Below, one piece after another: positions 8,598 through 16,732 of a stretch of 36,587 nt of DNA. The position numbers and the translations under genes are program-made. The stretch is from the NCBI GenBank assembly GCA_016293535.1, contig JAEDEB010000019.1:1-36587 (forward strand). Reading direction: 5' to 3'. Positions within the stretch are counted from its first letter, which is position 1, and each line of letters begins with the position of its first letter. The notes under the pieces were generated by a model. It was given only the letters and a program-made list of their open reading frames with translations. It did not search any database and was not told the DNA's origin. Source of the DNA: Bacteroidales bacterium (GTDB taxonomy: Bacteria > Bacteroidota > Bacteroidia > Bacteroidales > UBA932).

Positions 8598-9541
8598 TAG
8601 TCGTATCTTTTGTGGTTTTCCTTGATCTTCTTCTGCTGCTTGTGAGGGAGCCAGAGTCCGTATACCTCGCTGCAGTTGCCGGCCGTGATGAAGGCGGGGA
8701 ATTCGTTCTTCCTTATGAATTCCATCAGGCTGGAGAACTCCGACGTGGTGAGAAGAGCCTGTATCTCGACCTCTTCGTTGTCAGAGTACCCGCCCCTGAC
8801 CGTATAGAGGCTGCATCCACGCACAAGTTCATCGATTATGTATTTGCGGATTTTTTCATGTTCCTTGCTGATGATGCAGACCCTCTTGCGCTTGTTTATG
8901 CTGGCAGTGAAGTAGTCTACGATCACCCCGTTGATCCATGTGCCTATGAGGCCTATGACCACGATGCGGAATGGATGGATAAGGAATGCGGTCGCGCAGA
9001 CCACGGCGCCGGATATGGTCACGGCCGTACCTATGTCCATGTGGCAGCGCCTGTTCATTATCAGGGAGATGATGTCGATGCCGCCTGTCGATGCGTTGAT
9101 GCGGAAAAGGAAGGCCTGCGATGCTCCCAGGAGCAGGACATATGCGCAGAGGTCCAGCCACGGATCGCCCATCACTGAGGTCATGCCTTCGCCGATGAGA
9201 CGGGAGTATGGACAGATCAGTTCCCAAAGGTCGATGAACGGACCCAGAAGCAGGGAGGCGAAGATGGTCTTGAAACCAATTTCAGGTCCGAGGAAGATAT
9301 AGGCGAGTACGAGGAGCAATGCGTTGAATACCAATATAAGTACGGAGACCTTCAGGCTTATTCCGATTTTCAGGAGAAGGGAGTTGACCACCATCGCGAG
9401 ACCGGAGATGGAGCCTATGATAAGGTTGCCTGGCATCAGGAAGTAATATACTGCTGCGGCTCCGACCAAAAGTCCCAAGGTCATTATCACCAATTCTTTC
9501 CAGAACTCCGCTTTGGTGAGAAAGTGCAATTTTCCAGTCAT
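8597..9541 (-). CDS. YitT/DUF2179 family membrane protein
   Basis: The open frame reaches 9631, but I start it at ATG 9541 (MTGKLHFLTKAEFWK), giving 314 residues. The longer version would run through the intergenic promoter region and add an uncharacteristic basic stretch. The N-terminal part has five or six transmembrane helices with the YitT signature (GSISGLAMV; ASTGGIDIISLIMN). A C-terminal soluble DUF2179 domain follows (CIISKEHEKIRKYIIDELVRG... GNCSEVYG). Function is not established; members are sometimes proposed as transporters. The gene forms a TAATG-coupled pair with the downstream carboxylesterase. Confidence 0.87.
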   Translation of the reverse strand: MTGKLHFLTKAEFWKELVIMTLGLLVGAAAVYYFLMPGNLIIGSISGLAMVVNSLLLKIGISLKVSVLILVFNALLLVLAYIFLGPEIGFKTIFASLLLGPFIDLWELICPYSRLIGEGMTSVMGDPWLDLCAYVLLLGASQAFLFRINASTGGIDIISLIMNRRCHMDIGTAVTISGAVVCATAFLIHPFRIVVIGLIGTWINGVIVDYFTASINKRKRVCIISKEHEKIRKYIIDELVRGCSLYTVRGGYSDNEEVEIQALLTTSEFSSLMEFIRKNEFPAFITAGNCSEVYGLWLPHKQQKKIKENHKRYD

Positions 9542-9560
9542 TCCGTTATAAAATTCCCCG

Positions 9561-9568
9561 CGAATATA
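9561..9568 (-). promoter_or_regulatory. possible promoter of the YitT gene
   Basis: Read on the minus strand, 9568-9561 is TATATTCG, one mismatch from the TAnnTTTG -7 box. The expected start near 9554 gives a leader of about 13 bases before ATG 9541. This also argues against the longer YitT start at 9631. Confidence 0.38.
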
Positions 9569-9588
9569 GGGAAAATATATTTTTTTAC

Positions 9589-9596
9589 TACTTTTG
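9589..9596 (+). promoter_or_regulatory. promoter of the porin-pot operon
   Basis: TACTTTTG matches the Bacteroidetes -7 box and follows an AT-rich tract. Transcription would begin near 9603, giving a leader of about 77 bases before the ATG at 9680. No good -33 TTTG is present. It is the only clear promoter for the five-gene operon. Confidence 0.58.
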
Positions 9597-9621
9597 CGCC
9601 GCCTTAGGGGGGTCCCGGGTG

Positions 9622-9643
9622 CTGACGGCATCTTATCCGTCAG
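9622..9643 (+). other. leader hairpin upstream of the porin-pot operon
   Basis: CTGACGG (9622-9628) and CCGTCAG (9637-9643) form a perfect 7-bp stem with an 8-base loop. It lies in the predicted 5' leader, and a G-rich stretch (9606-9619) precedes it. No T-run follows, so it is not a standard terminator. I compared it by eye with TPP and guanidine riboswitch signatures and found no match. It may protect the mRNA or regulate the operon. Confidence 0.45.
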
Positions 9644-9679
9644 GTAAGTTTAACGTAGACAACTTTTTTATGGTACGAA

Positions 9680-10810
9680 ATGAAGAAGCTTTTAGTTGTT
9701 TTTACAGCACTGTCTTGCTGCTTTCTTGCGTACTCGCAAGAGGTTGACGTCAGGCTTATCCCGAGGGTCGACGTCAATACCTATGTCCCTGCGAGCAATG
9801 AGGGAGGGTGGGCCGTCGACTTCGGCAACACATCATTCTACACCCTTATCGAGGGCTCATTCCTCGAGAATTTTTCCTATTCGGTAGCAAATCACTGGAT
9901 TTCAGTCTATGGCTGGGAAACACCCGGTCAGGACATTGCCGGCCTGTACACCTCGACATTGTATTCCAATGCGGGCAACTGGCTGGACTGGGCCAATCTC
10001 AGCTATACTCTGGCGACGGATAAGGCGGGAAGTTTCGACTTCACGCTCGGCAAGGATGTGCTTTCGATAGGAGGTTTCGAGTATGATGCCTATGACTTCG
10101 ACTGCCACTTCGGTCTCTGTTCCATGATGTGGAACTATCTCCCAGTTTACCAGTGGGGAGGAAAGATCGGTTACACGACTCCGTCAGAAATGACGAGCAT
10201 CTGTTTTCAGGCGGCAACTTCCCCGTATGGAGGAATGCTTTTCCGCGACCGCCAGTACGGCGCGTATTCCCTGTATGTTTCCGGCGAATACGATTGGTAC
10301 TCAAGTATCTGGGCTGTCAATTTCCTCCAGTATGCGAAGTCGTCGTATGTCAATGTGATAACCCTGGGCAACCAGTTCTACGCCGGTGACTGCACCATAG
10401 GAATAGACTGGATGAACCGCGCGAGAAGCGTGAAGAGTTTCTTCAATCAGGAAATGTCCCTGAAGGGTACGGTTTCATATAATTTCGGAGACAAGGTCGA
10501 ACTTTTCGGAAAGGTCGGCTGGGATAGGTTTGCCGGTGAGGCGCTCTTCAGCGCAGCGGACGATATGTTCGGCATTTATGAAGAGAATGCAGAGGAACTG
10601 ACTGACCCCGTGACAGGGGAGCCAGAAGGCTTTGCTCCGCTCGGGCGCAACTACGTCTATGGCGGACTGGGAGTCCACTGGTATCCTCTCAAGGATAGCC
10701 AGGATCTGAGGGTTCACGCGGTCGTATCTGCGAACAACTGGGCATCTGAAGTGTCCGTGAACCTTGGAGTGACCTATAATTTCAGTCTTACTGACCTTAT
10801 CAAGAGGTAA
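9680..10810 (+). CDS. outer-membrane porin-like protein of the pot operon
   Basis: The protein has 376 residues. The signal peptide is at residues 1-19 (LVVFTALSCCFLAYS-Q). The remainder consists of alternating amphipathic strands rich in Tyr, Trp and Phe, ending in a final strand (EVSVNLGVTYNFSL) and a short basic tail, as in 14- to 18-stranded barrels. I cannot assign it to a named porin family with confidence; it resembles general Bacteroidetes porins. Its stop codon overlaps the potA start in TAATG. It is thus the first gene of the polyamine operon, and I infer that it provides the outer-membrane entry route for the same substrate. Confidence 0.82.
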   Translation: MKKLLVVFTALSCCFLAYSQEVDVRLIPRVDVNTYVPASNEGGWAVDFGNTSFYTLIEGSFLENFSYSVANHWISVYGWETPGQDIAGLYTSTLYSNAGNWLDWANLSYTLATDKAGSFDFTLGKDVLSIGGFEYDAYDFDCHFGLCSMMWNYLPVYQWGGKIGYTTPSEMTSICFQAATSPYGGMLFRDRQYGAYSLYVSGEYDWYSSIWAVNFLQYAKSSYVNVITLGNQFYAGDCTIGIDWMNRARSVKSFFNQEMSLKGTVSYNFGDKVELFGKVGWDRFAGEALFSAADDMFGIYEENAEELTDPVTGEPEGFAPLGRNYVYGGLGVHWYPLKDSQDLRVHAVVSANNWASEVSVNLGVTYNFSLTDLIKR

Positions 10811-12204
10811 TGAACCCGAACGAAATCATCATCAATATCGAGCACCTCTCCAAGTCTTTCAACGGAAAGAAGGTTCTCGACGACATCAATCTCTATGTCA
10901 AGAGGGGAGAGTTCATAACCCTCCTCGGCCCTTCAGGCTGCGGAAAGACGACGCTTCTGCGCCAGATAGCAGGTTTCCTCCAGCCGGACGAGGGCGTAAT
11001 CACCATGGACGGCAAGGACATCTCCCAGGTTCCGCCCCATAAGCGCAAGCTTAATACTGTGTTCCAGAGATATGCGCTTTTCCCGCATCTGGACGTGTAT
11101 GACAATGTGGCTTTCGGCCTCAAGCTCGCGAAGGTCCCGGAGGACGAAATCGCGGCGAGGGTGAAGAAGTACCTCAAGCTTGTGAGCATGTCCGATTATG
11201 AGGACAGGGATGTGAATACCCTTTCCGGAGGTCAGCAGCAGCGCATCGCCATAGCCCGCGCGCTGGTCAACCAGCCTTCTGTGCTCCTTCTGGACGAGCC
11301 TCTTTCGGCCCTTGACCTGAAGATGCGCAAGGATATGCAGATAGAGCTCAAGGAGATGCACCAGAAACTGGGAATCACCTTCATCTATGTCACCCACGAC
11401 CAGGAGGAAGCGCTCACACTGAGCGACACCGTGGTAGTGATGAACGAGGGCCGTATCCAGCAGATAGGTACCCCGACGGATATCTACAACGAGCCGCGGA
11501 ACGAGTTCGTCGCTGATTTCATAGGCGAGAGCAATATACTCAACGCGACCATGTTGTGCGACCGCAAGGTGTCCTTCATCGGCCACGACTTCGACTGCGT
11601 CGACGAGGGCTTCGGTGAAAATGCACCCGTGGATGTAGTGGTCCGCCCTGAGGACATATATATTATGAAGAACCTCAACGGAGCGCAGTTCACAGGCACG
11701 GTCAAATCCTGCATATTCAAGGGCGTCCATTACGAGATGTTCGTGAACACGGATTCCGGCAATGAGCTTATGATCCAGGACTACAATGCCTTCGAGGTGG
11801 GTAGCACCGTTGGTATGCTCATACGCCCGGAGGATATCCAGGTTATGAGGAAAGCCTGTACCTGCAATGTCTTCGATGGCGTCATGACCTCCGACGAGAC
11901 TGTCGAGGTCTTCGGCGTGGAACTGGAATGCGGTGCTCGGGAGGGACTGTCCAAGGGCGATGAGGTCAGCGTGGAATTCGATTTCGACAAGGTGGAACTC
12001 CTCGACAACAAGGAAGACGGCGCAGAGCACGGATTCGTCTCGTTCATACTGTACAAGGGCGACCGTTACCATCTTACCGTCACCACGGACGGCGGGTACA
12101 AGATCCTCGTCGATACCAATGAAGTCTGGGACAAGCTCGACCTTGTTGGAATCTCCATCAGGCCGGAAGACCTCAGAATCTCCAGAACCGGTAAAGAGGA
12201 ATAG
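10810..12204 (+). CDS. potA: spermidine/putrescine ABC transporter ATPase PotA
   Basis: This is the ATP-hydrolysing subunit that powers polyamine uptake at the inner membrane. The Walker A motif GPSGCGKTT is at residues 40-48, the Q-loop and VFQRYALFPHLDVYDNV near 80, the signature LSGGQQQR near 138, and Walker B LLLDEPLSALD near 157. The C-terminal regulatory part is long. It contains three copies of an RPED motif (VVRPEDIYIM, LIRPEDIQVM, SIRPEDLRIS), suggesting three TOBE-like units. At 464 residues the protein is about 85 longer than E. coli PotA (378). The start overlaps the porin stop, and potB begins three bases after its stop. Confidence 0.93.
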   Translation: MNPNEIIINIEHLSKSFNGKKVLDDINLYVKRGEFITLLGPSGCGKTTLLRQIAGFLQPDEGVITMDGKDISQVPPHKRKLNTVFQRYALFPHLDVYDNVAFGLKLAKVPEDEIAARVKKYLKLVSMSDYEDRDVNTLSGGQQQRIAIARALVNQPSVLLLDEPLSALDLKMRKDMQIELKEMHQKLGITFIYVTHDQEEALTLSDTVVVMNEGRIQQIGTPTDIYNEPRNEFVADFIGESNILNATMLCDRKVSFIGHDFDCVDEGFGENAPVDVVVRPEDIYIMKNLNGAQFTGTVKSCIFKGVHYEMFVNTDSGNELMIQDYNAFEVGSTVGMLIRPEDIQVMRKACTCNVFDGVMTSDETVEVFGVELECGAREGLSKGDEVSVEFDFDKVELLDNKEDGAEHGFVSFILYKGDRYHLTVTTDGGYKILVDTNEVWDKLDLVGISIRPEDLRISRTGKEE

Positions 12205-12207
12205 GAA

Positions 12208-12981
12208 ATGGGCAAGAGATCCAGCTGGGTAATCCCATATTTCATATTTCTGGTTCTGTTCGTCGTGCTTCCGCTTGTGCTCATAGCGGTGTACGCGTTC
12301 CAGGATTCGTACGGGCATTTCACGCTCTCCAACATTTTCGCCTTCTTCACCGACCCGAAGATTGTGAATTCCTTCCTTGTCTCCATGGAAGTCGCTCTGG
12401 AGAATACCCTGATCTGCCTGCTGATAGGCTACCCTGTCGCATACATTCTTGCCGACAGGGATCTGAACAGGTCGGCGGTCACCGCAATGCTGTTCATCCT
12501 TCCGATGTGGATAAATGCCCTTATGAGGACAATGGCCACGGCGGAGATATTCAGCTGGCTCGGAATCCATCTCGGGAAGGGTACCCTCCTTTTCGGTATG
12601 GCGTACGACTACCTTCCGTTCATGATATATCCTATCTACAACCAGCTCAACAAGATGGACCGTTCGTACATAGAGGCCGCGCAGGACCTCGGCGCAACTC
12701 CTTCCCAGGTGTTCCGCAAGGTTACCCTGCCTCTCTCGATGCCGGGCGTGGTAAGCGGCATTATGATGGTCTTCATGCCTACCGTGTCCACCTTTGCTAT
12801 TTCGGAGATACTCACGAACAATACGATACAGCTCTTCGGATCGGTGATTCAGGAGCAGTTCTATAACATGATGTGGAATCAGGGCGCCGCTCTTGCCCTT
12901 GTGATGCTCCTTCTGATAGGACTCACCACCCTTCTGCCGGGAGGAAAGAATGCGGCTGAACAGGAAGGAGGGCTGATATGA
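12208..12981 (+). CDS. potB: spermidine/putrescine ABC transporter permease PotB
   Basis: A 257-residue inner-membrane permease has about six transmembrane helices, and the MetI-type EAA loop is visible as EAAQDLGATPSQVFRKVTLPLSMPG near residues 156-181. This loop contacts the ATPase PotA. Together with PotC it forms the membrane channel. AGGAAATG just before the start overlaps the end of potA, a purine-rich ribosome site. The stop overlaps the potC start (ATGA at 12978-12981), so the two permeases are made in equal amounts. Confidence 0.93.
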   Translation: MGKRSSWVIPYFIFLVLFVVLPLVLIAVYAFQDSYGHFTLSNIFAFFTDPKIVNSFLVSMEVALENTLICLLIGYPVAYILADRDLNRSAVTAMLFILPMWINALMRTMATAEIFSWLGIHLGKGTLLFGMAYDYLPFMIYPIYNQLNKMDRSYIEAAQDLGATPSQVFRKVTLPLSMPGVVSGIMMVFMPTVSTFAISEILTNNTIQLFGSVIQEQFYNMMWNQGAALALVMLLLIGLTTLLPGGKNAAEQEGGLI

Positions 12982-13799
12982 TGAGTGCCAGAAAGATAAT
13001 TTCCAAGGCCTATCTGTGGATGATTCTGGCGATTCTCTATGCGCCGATAATCTTCATAGCAGTATTCTCCTTCACAAAGGCGAAGTCCCTGGGCAACTGG
13101 ACAGGTTTTACCTTCGACCTTTATACCTCCCTCTTTACGGGGGCAAACCCCGCTTCGGCATCCCTGCTCGAGGCTCTTCAGAGCACCCTGATAATAGCTC
13201 TCGTGGCTTCTGTGGTTTCGACGGCGCTGGGTACGCTCGCAGCGATAGGCATATACAACCTTCACGGAAGAAGGAAGGCGACGATAGAGTTCCTGAACAA
13301 CATCCCCTTGCTCAACCCTGACATCATAACAGGTGTCTCGTTGTTCCTGCTCTTCGTATTCCTCCATGTTTCCAAGGGCTATGTGACCGTCATACTGGCT
13401 CACATCACCTTCTGCACGCCTTATGTGGTCCTGAACGTGCTGCCGAAACTGGCGCAGCTCAATCCCAACATATATGAGGCGGCCCTTGACCTTGGAGCGA
13501 CCCCTATGCAGGCTCTCCGCAAGGTACTTATTCCCCAGCTCCGTCCCGGTATGTTCTCGGGCTTCGTGCTGGCCTTCACGATGAGTCTCGACGATTTCGC
13601 GGTGACCTATTTCACTGCGGGAAGCGCCGGGCTCCAGACCCTCTCCACCTACATCTATGCAGATGCGAGGAAGGGCGGTCTTACACCGGAACTCAAACCT
13701 CTGATGACCATCATATTTCTGCTGATTCTGGTAGTTCTGGCGGTCGTCAACGTCAAGGCATTCAAGAAAAACAAAAACAAAAACAAAGAAAACCGATAA
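12978..13799 (+). CDS. potC: spermidine/putrescine ABC transporter permease PotC
   Basis: This second permease subunit has 273 residues and about six transmembrane helices. The EAA loop is EAALDLGATPMQALRKVLIPQLRPG, followed by FVLAFTMSLDDFAVTYF, a segment typical of PotC/PotI proteins. The extreme C-terminus is a Lys/Asn-rich tail (FKKNKNKNKENR) in the cytoplasm. The start is at 12978 (ATGATG; the second ATG, at 12981, could also serve). The TAATG overlap with the next gene (13797-13801) indicates translational coupling to the binding protein. Confidence 0.93.
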   Translation: MMSARKIISKAYLWMILAILYAPIIFIAVFSFTKAKSLGNWTGFTFDLYTSLFTGANPASASLLEALQSTLIIALVASVVSTALGTLAAIGIYNLHGRRKATIEFLNNIPLLNPDIITGVSLFLLFVFLHVSKGYVTVILAHITFCTPYVVLNVLPKLAQLNPNIYEAALDLGATPMQALRKVLIPQLRPGMFSGFVLAFTMSLDDFAVTYFTAGSAGLQTLSTYIYADARKGGLTPELKPLMTIIFLLILVVLAVVNVKAFKKNKNKNKENR

Positions 13800-15124
13800 T
13801 GAAAAGATTCATCAGCATTCTTGCCGCAGCGTCAGTGATGCTTGCTGCAGCGGCGGGCGCTTCCGCAAAGGACAGAAGCGAGGTTCTCAAGGTCTATAAC
13901 TGGTCCTCCTACATCGACCTGACCGTCATTCCGGAGTTCGAACAGTGGTATTTCGAACAGACGGGGGAGAAGGTGGAGGTCATCTACCAGTTGTTCGACG
14001 TCAACGAGGCCATGCTCTCGAAGATAGAGAAGGGCCACGAGGATTACGATGTGGTGTGCCCTTCTGACTATATAATCGAGCGTATGCTCAATACGGGCCT
14101 TCTGCTTCCTCTGGACTTTGCGGCCCTTGAGGAAACGGGCACCGAGAACTATATCAGCAACAACAGGTCCCCGTACATAGAGAAGATGTTCTCCCAGATC
14201 AACCCGGAAATCGATGCGAACGACTATTCGGTTGCATATATGTGGGGCACCACGGGCATCATCTACAATACCGACAAGGTCAAGGCTGAGGATGCGGCCA
14301 CCTGGAACGTGCTCCGCAACCCTGACTATGCTGGAACCATACTCATCAAGGATGCGCCGCGTGACGTGTACGGACCGGTGCTCATCTATCTCAGGCAGGA
14401 GCAGCTCCGCAACGGTGAGGTTACCCTTCAGGAACTGATGTCCGATTCCTCCGACGGGAGCATCGCCGACGTGGAGGCTTTCCTTATGGAGGCAAAGCCT
14501 GGCGTATGCGGTTTCGAGGCTGATCTCGGAAAGGAGCAGATGACCAAGGAGCGCGCTCTGATTTCCCTGAACTGGAGCGGTGATGCGGTATGGGCCATCG
14601 AAGAGGCTGCCGCGGTGGGAGTGAACCTGGACTACGTAGTGCCGGAGGAGGGTTCCACCGTATGGTTCGACGGATGGGTGATACCGAAGTACGCGAAGAA
14701 TGTCAAGGCTGCCACTTATTTCATCGATTTCATGTGCCGTCCGGACATTGCAATCCGCAATATGGAGGAGACGGGCTATGTGTCTGCCAATGGCGCCATC
14801 GAGGTGCTCGAGTCCCAGATCGACGAGTCCTATCCTGCAGTCGACCTGTCCTACTTCTTCGGAGATGATGCAGACAGCGTCCACGTCAATCCCGTGCTCT
14901 ATCCTGACCTCGCCGTCATAGAGCGCTGTGCTCTCGAGCATGACTGGGGCAACGACACCGAGAAACTGCTTTCGATGTGGCAGAACGTGAAAGGCAGCAA
15001 GGCAAGCATGACAACCTACTTCATCATACTTGCGGTGGCTGCCGCAATTGCCGCATACTTCATCTGGAACTCTGTCCGCAAGAATGCGAGACGCCGCCAG
15101 AACCGCGGCCGCAGTCGCAGGTAA
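13799..15124 (+). CDS. potD: polyamine-binding protein PotD with C-terminal membrane anchor
   Basis: This periplasmic substrate-binding subunit has 441 residues. The signal peptide is at residues 1-23 (cleavage near ASA-K). The mature start, LKVYNWSSYID, is the PotD/PotF hallmark, followed by EFEQWYFEQTG, VVCPSDYIIERM, YMWGTTGIIYNTDKV and WSGDAVWAIEEA in the family order. Unusually, a hydrophobic segment (TYFIILAVAAAIAAYFIW, about residues 404-421) and an Arg-rich tail follow the binding domain. By the positive-inside rule the tail would be cytoplasmic, so the protein would be a membrane-tethered receptor rather than a soluble one. It is the last gene before a strong hairpin. Confidence 0.92.
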   Translation: MKRFISILAAASVMLAAAAGASAKDRSEVLKVYNWSSYIDLTVIPEFEQWYFEQTGEKVEVIYQLFDVNEAMLSKIEKGHEDYDVVCPSDYIIERMLNTGLLLPLDFAALEETGTENYISNNRSPYIEKMFSQINPEIDANDYSVAYMWGTTGIIYNTDKVKAEDAATWNVLRNPDYAGTILIKDAPRDVYGPVLIYLRQEQLRNGEVTLQELMSDSSDGSIADVEAFLMEAKPGVCGFEADLGKEQMTKERALISLNWSGDAVWAIEEAAAVGVNLDYVVPEEGSTVWFDGWVIPKYAKNVKAATYFIDFMCRPDIAIRNMEETGYVSANGAIEVLESQIDESYPAVDLSYFFGDDADSVHVNPVLYPDLAVIERCALEHDWGNDTEKLLSMWQNVKGSKASMTTYFIILAVAAAIAAYFIWNSVRKNARRRQNRGRSRR

Positions 15125-15147
15125 TCAGGTCCAGGACAATATGAATC

Positions 15148-15182
15148 CCGCCGGTTTCGTGCAACGATTCCGGCGGATTTTT
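15148..15182 (+). terminator. terminator of the porin-pot operon
   Basis: CCGCCGG (15148-15154) pairs with CCGGCGG (15170-15176). An ATTTTTC tail follows. It lies 24 bases after the potD stop and marks the end of the operon. Confidence 0.75.
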
Positions 15183-15217
15183 CATCTATGGCCAGGTTGT
15201 TCTCACAAAAATGATTT

Positions 15218-15856
15218 ATGAAAAGATTACTGGCAGTTTTCAGTTTTACCTTCCTCGTGCCGCTTCTCGCATCGGCTCAGGATTACAGGGCCGATGAGGA
15301 GGATTATGCAAAATATGATTTTTCCCATCCTATAAAGTACGAAGTCCGTCTGGGCATAGCCGGCGTTCCGTTTTATGAACACAATATGCTCGATGTCTGT
15401 TCAGACAGGAGACTGCAGAGTTCCGGTACTTGCGACATGAACTGGCTGTACAGGGATTGTCTGGGTGCAGGTTATACTACAGGTTCCATGTCTGCGGAGT
15501 TCGTCTTCATAATCAAGCACTGGCTCAACGTTTCCCTTACCGTTGCCGACTGCTGCGCCTGGCGCAGTGTATATGACTCGGTCACCGGCGACTTCAAGGA
15601 TCCTGTCGTCTGCAATACCTTTACCATTCTTCCGCAGGTCAGGTTCACCTACCTCAGCAAGAGATACGTCAAACTCTATTCTTCTGTCGGTGCTGGAGTG
15701 CGTGGTGGAGTGTATGATCACGAATGGAAGAGCGGTGTTGCCCTTCAGTTGTGTCCCATAGGCATCATGACCGGACGCCGTGTGTACGGATTTACCGAAT
15801 TGGGATTCGGTACGCTCTACAGCGGACTCAATGCGGGCATAGGTTTCAGATTTTAG
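15218..15856 (+). CDS. small outer-membrane beta-barrel protein, unrecognised
   Basis: The protein has 212 residues. The signal peptide is at residues 1-20 (LLAVFSFTFLVPLLASA-Q). The mature part has about eight amphipathic strands and ends in LNAGIGFRF, with a C-terminal Phe, as in small outer-membrane barrels. Several Cys residues (near CSDRRLQSSGTC and DCCAW) are unusual for this class and could form disulfides in the periplasm. I do not recognise a family. It follows the pot terminator and is 12 bases ahead of a lipoprotein gene, so the two form an envelope pair. Confidence 0.72.
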   Translation: MKRLLAVFSFTFLVPLLASAQDYRADEEDYAKYDFSHPIKYEVRLGIAGVPFYEHNMLDVCSDRRLQSSGTCDMNWLYRDCLGAGYTTGSMSAEFVFIIKHWLNVSLTVADCCAWRSVYDSVTGDFKDPVVCNTFTILPQVRFTYLSKRYVKLYSSVGAGVRGGVYDHEWKSGVALQLCPIGIMTGRRVYGFTELGFGTLYSGLNAGIGFRF

Positions 15857-15868
15857 GAGGACTTTGTT

Positions 15869-16603
15869 ATGGCAAAATCGATGAAGATGCGTTCCATCGC
15901 ACTTGTGGCGGCGGCAAGCCTTCTCTTTCCCGCGGTTTCATGCCGCATTCTTGAGGATGAAGGAGGACGAAATACAAGCAACGGATTATTGAGTTCAGCG
16001 GCTCAGATCCGTGATTCTTTCATCAGACCCGTATGCCAGACGTTCTGGCATTTGTGGATATTCGACAATTATCTCAATCCTCCGGAGGGCGGAGTTGACG
16101 AACTGGCCTACAAGAATTATCTAGTGTCGGGAAATGACGGCGTCTACATGGTCAACCCTTACGATTCCCGTTATTCCTGGGAGATGTTCCAGGTCAATGT
16201 CAAGGGCGGTTCCCTGACGGATGTCGGCTCTGAATTCATTTTCGTTCCGGTCGAGACGGAAGGACACATCTACTGTTTCAGATGCGTCGGGGAAAATGCC
16301 TGGGAAGTAAGCGGAATCAATATCGCCACCGCAAGGCTGGAGGTCACGGCTGCAGGTGCCAACAGCCTGAGCTACACCCTGTCGATCGAGGGTGAGTGTC
16401 ATGACAATGATGTGGATGTGAGGACTTTCGTTTCCAATCTTTCAGGGGTTTCTTCCTATGGACAGACGGTGGCAGACACCAAGACAGCCCTGGCAGGCAG
16501 GATAGACGTCAATTTTACAAGGAACGGGAAGGTCCTCGACTGGGCCTGGATGGAATGGGATGAAACCAACTACAACGTTACGACCTGCACCTCGAAGGAC
16601 TGA
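15869..16603 (+). CDS. predicted lipoprotein of unknown function
   Basis: The 244-residue protein has a hydrophobic leader ending in PAVSC, a plausible lipobox, after SIALVAAASLLF. An internal Met at residue 5 (MKMRSIA) may be the true start. The ATG used at 15869 has AGGAGG 12 bases upstream, one of the few good Shine-Dalgarno-like sites here. The mature part appears beta-rich with no named domain, and contains IRDSFIRPVCQTFWHLW and DVNFTRNGKVLDWAWMEWD. It is co-transcribed with the small barrel protein and probably works with it at the outer membrane. A hairpin terminator follows at 16661. Confidence 0.7.
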   Translation: MAKSMKMRSIALVAAASLLFPAVSCRILEDEGGRNTSNGLLSSAAQIRDSFIRPVCQTFWHLWIFDNYLNPPEGGVDELAYKNYLVSGNDGVYMVNPYDSRYSWEMFQVNVKGGSLTDVGSEFIFVPVETEGHIYCFRCVGENAWEVSGINIATARLEVTAAGANSLSYTLSIEGECHDNDVDVRTFVSNLSGVSSYGQTVADTKTALAGRIDVNFTRNGKVLDWAWMEWDETNYNVTTCTSKD

Positions 16604-16660
16604 CATAAGGAGAAACTGACAGTTTGTCATGTTTTATCCTGAGGAATACAATTTGACCAT

Positions 16661-16686
16661 AAGCGCTCCGTCGGGGCGCTTTTTTC
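16661..16686 (+). terminator. rho-independent terminator before htpG
   Basis: AGCGCTCC (16662-16669) pairs with GGGGCGCT (16673-16680) around a GTC loop, followed by six Ts. It ends the barrel/lipoprotein transcript. An alternative reading places a promoter upstream (TTTG at 16623-16626 and an imperfect TA...TTTG near 16647). In that case this hairpin would sit in the htpG leader and act as an attenuator. Confidence 0.75.
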
Positions 16687-16732
16687 AGCTACCCTCGGAG
16701 TTGAAAACAATGAAATATAAATACACTGAACA

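Noticed and set aside
9601..9660. TPP-riboswitch-like words (GGTGCTGA, CAGGTAA) in the pot leader
   Set aside because: The required GCTGAGA core and the second conserved arm are missing, and the leader is too short. The operon encodes polyamine rather than thiamine transport.
10933..12570. 545-codon minus-strand open frame opposite potA and potB
   Set aside because: It lies antisense to two clearly conserved transporter genes and has no recognisable domain, promoter or start context. High codon bias of the real genes produces such shadows.
13799..15124. C-terminal extension of PotD as a frameshift artefact
   Set aside because: The tail is in frame, has a good membrane-helix pattern with basic residues on the correct side, and is followed by a proper stop and terminator. 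An artefact cannot be fully excluded without homologues.
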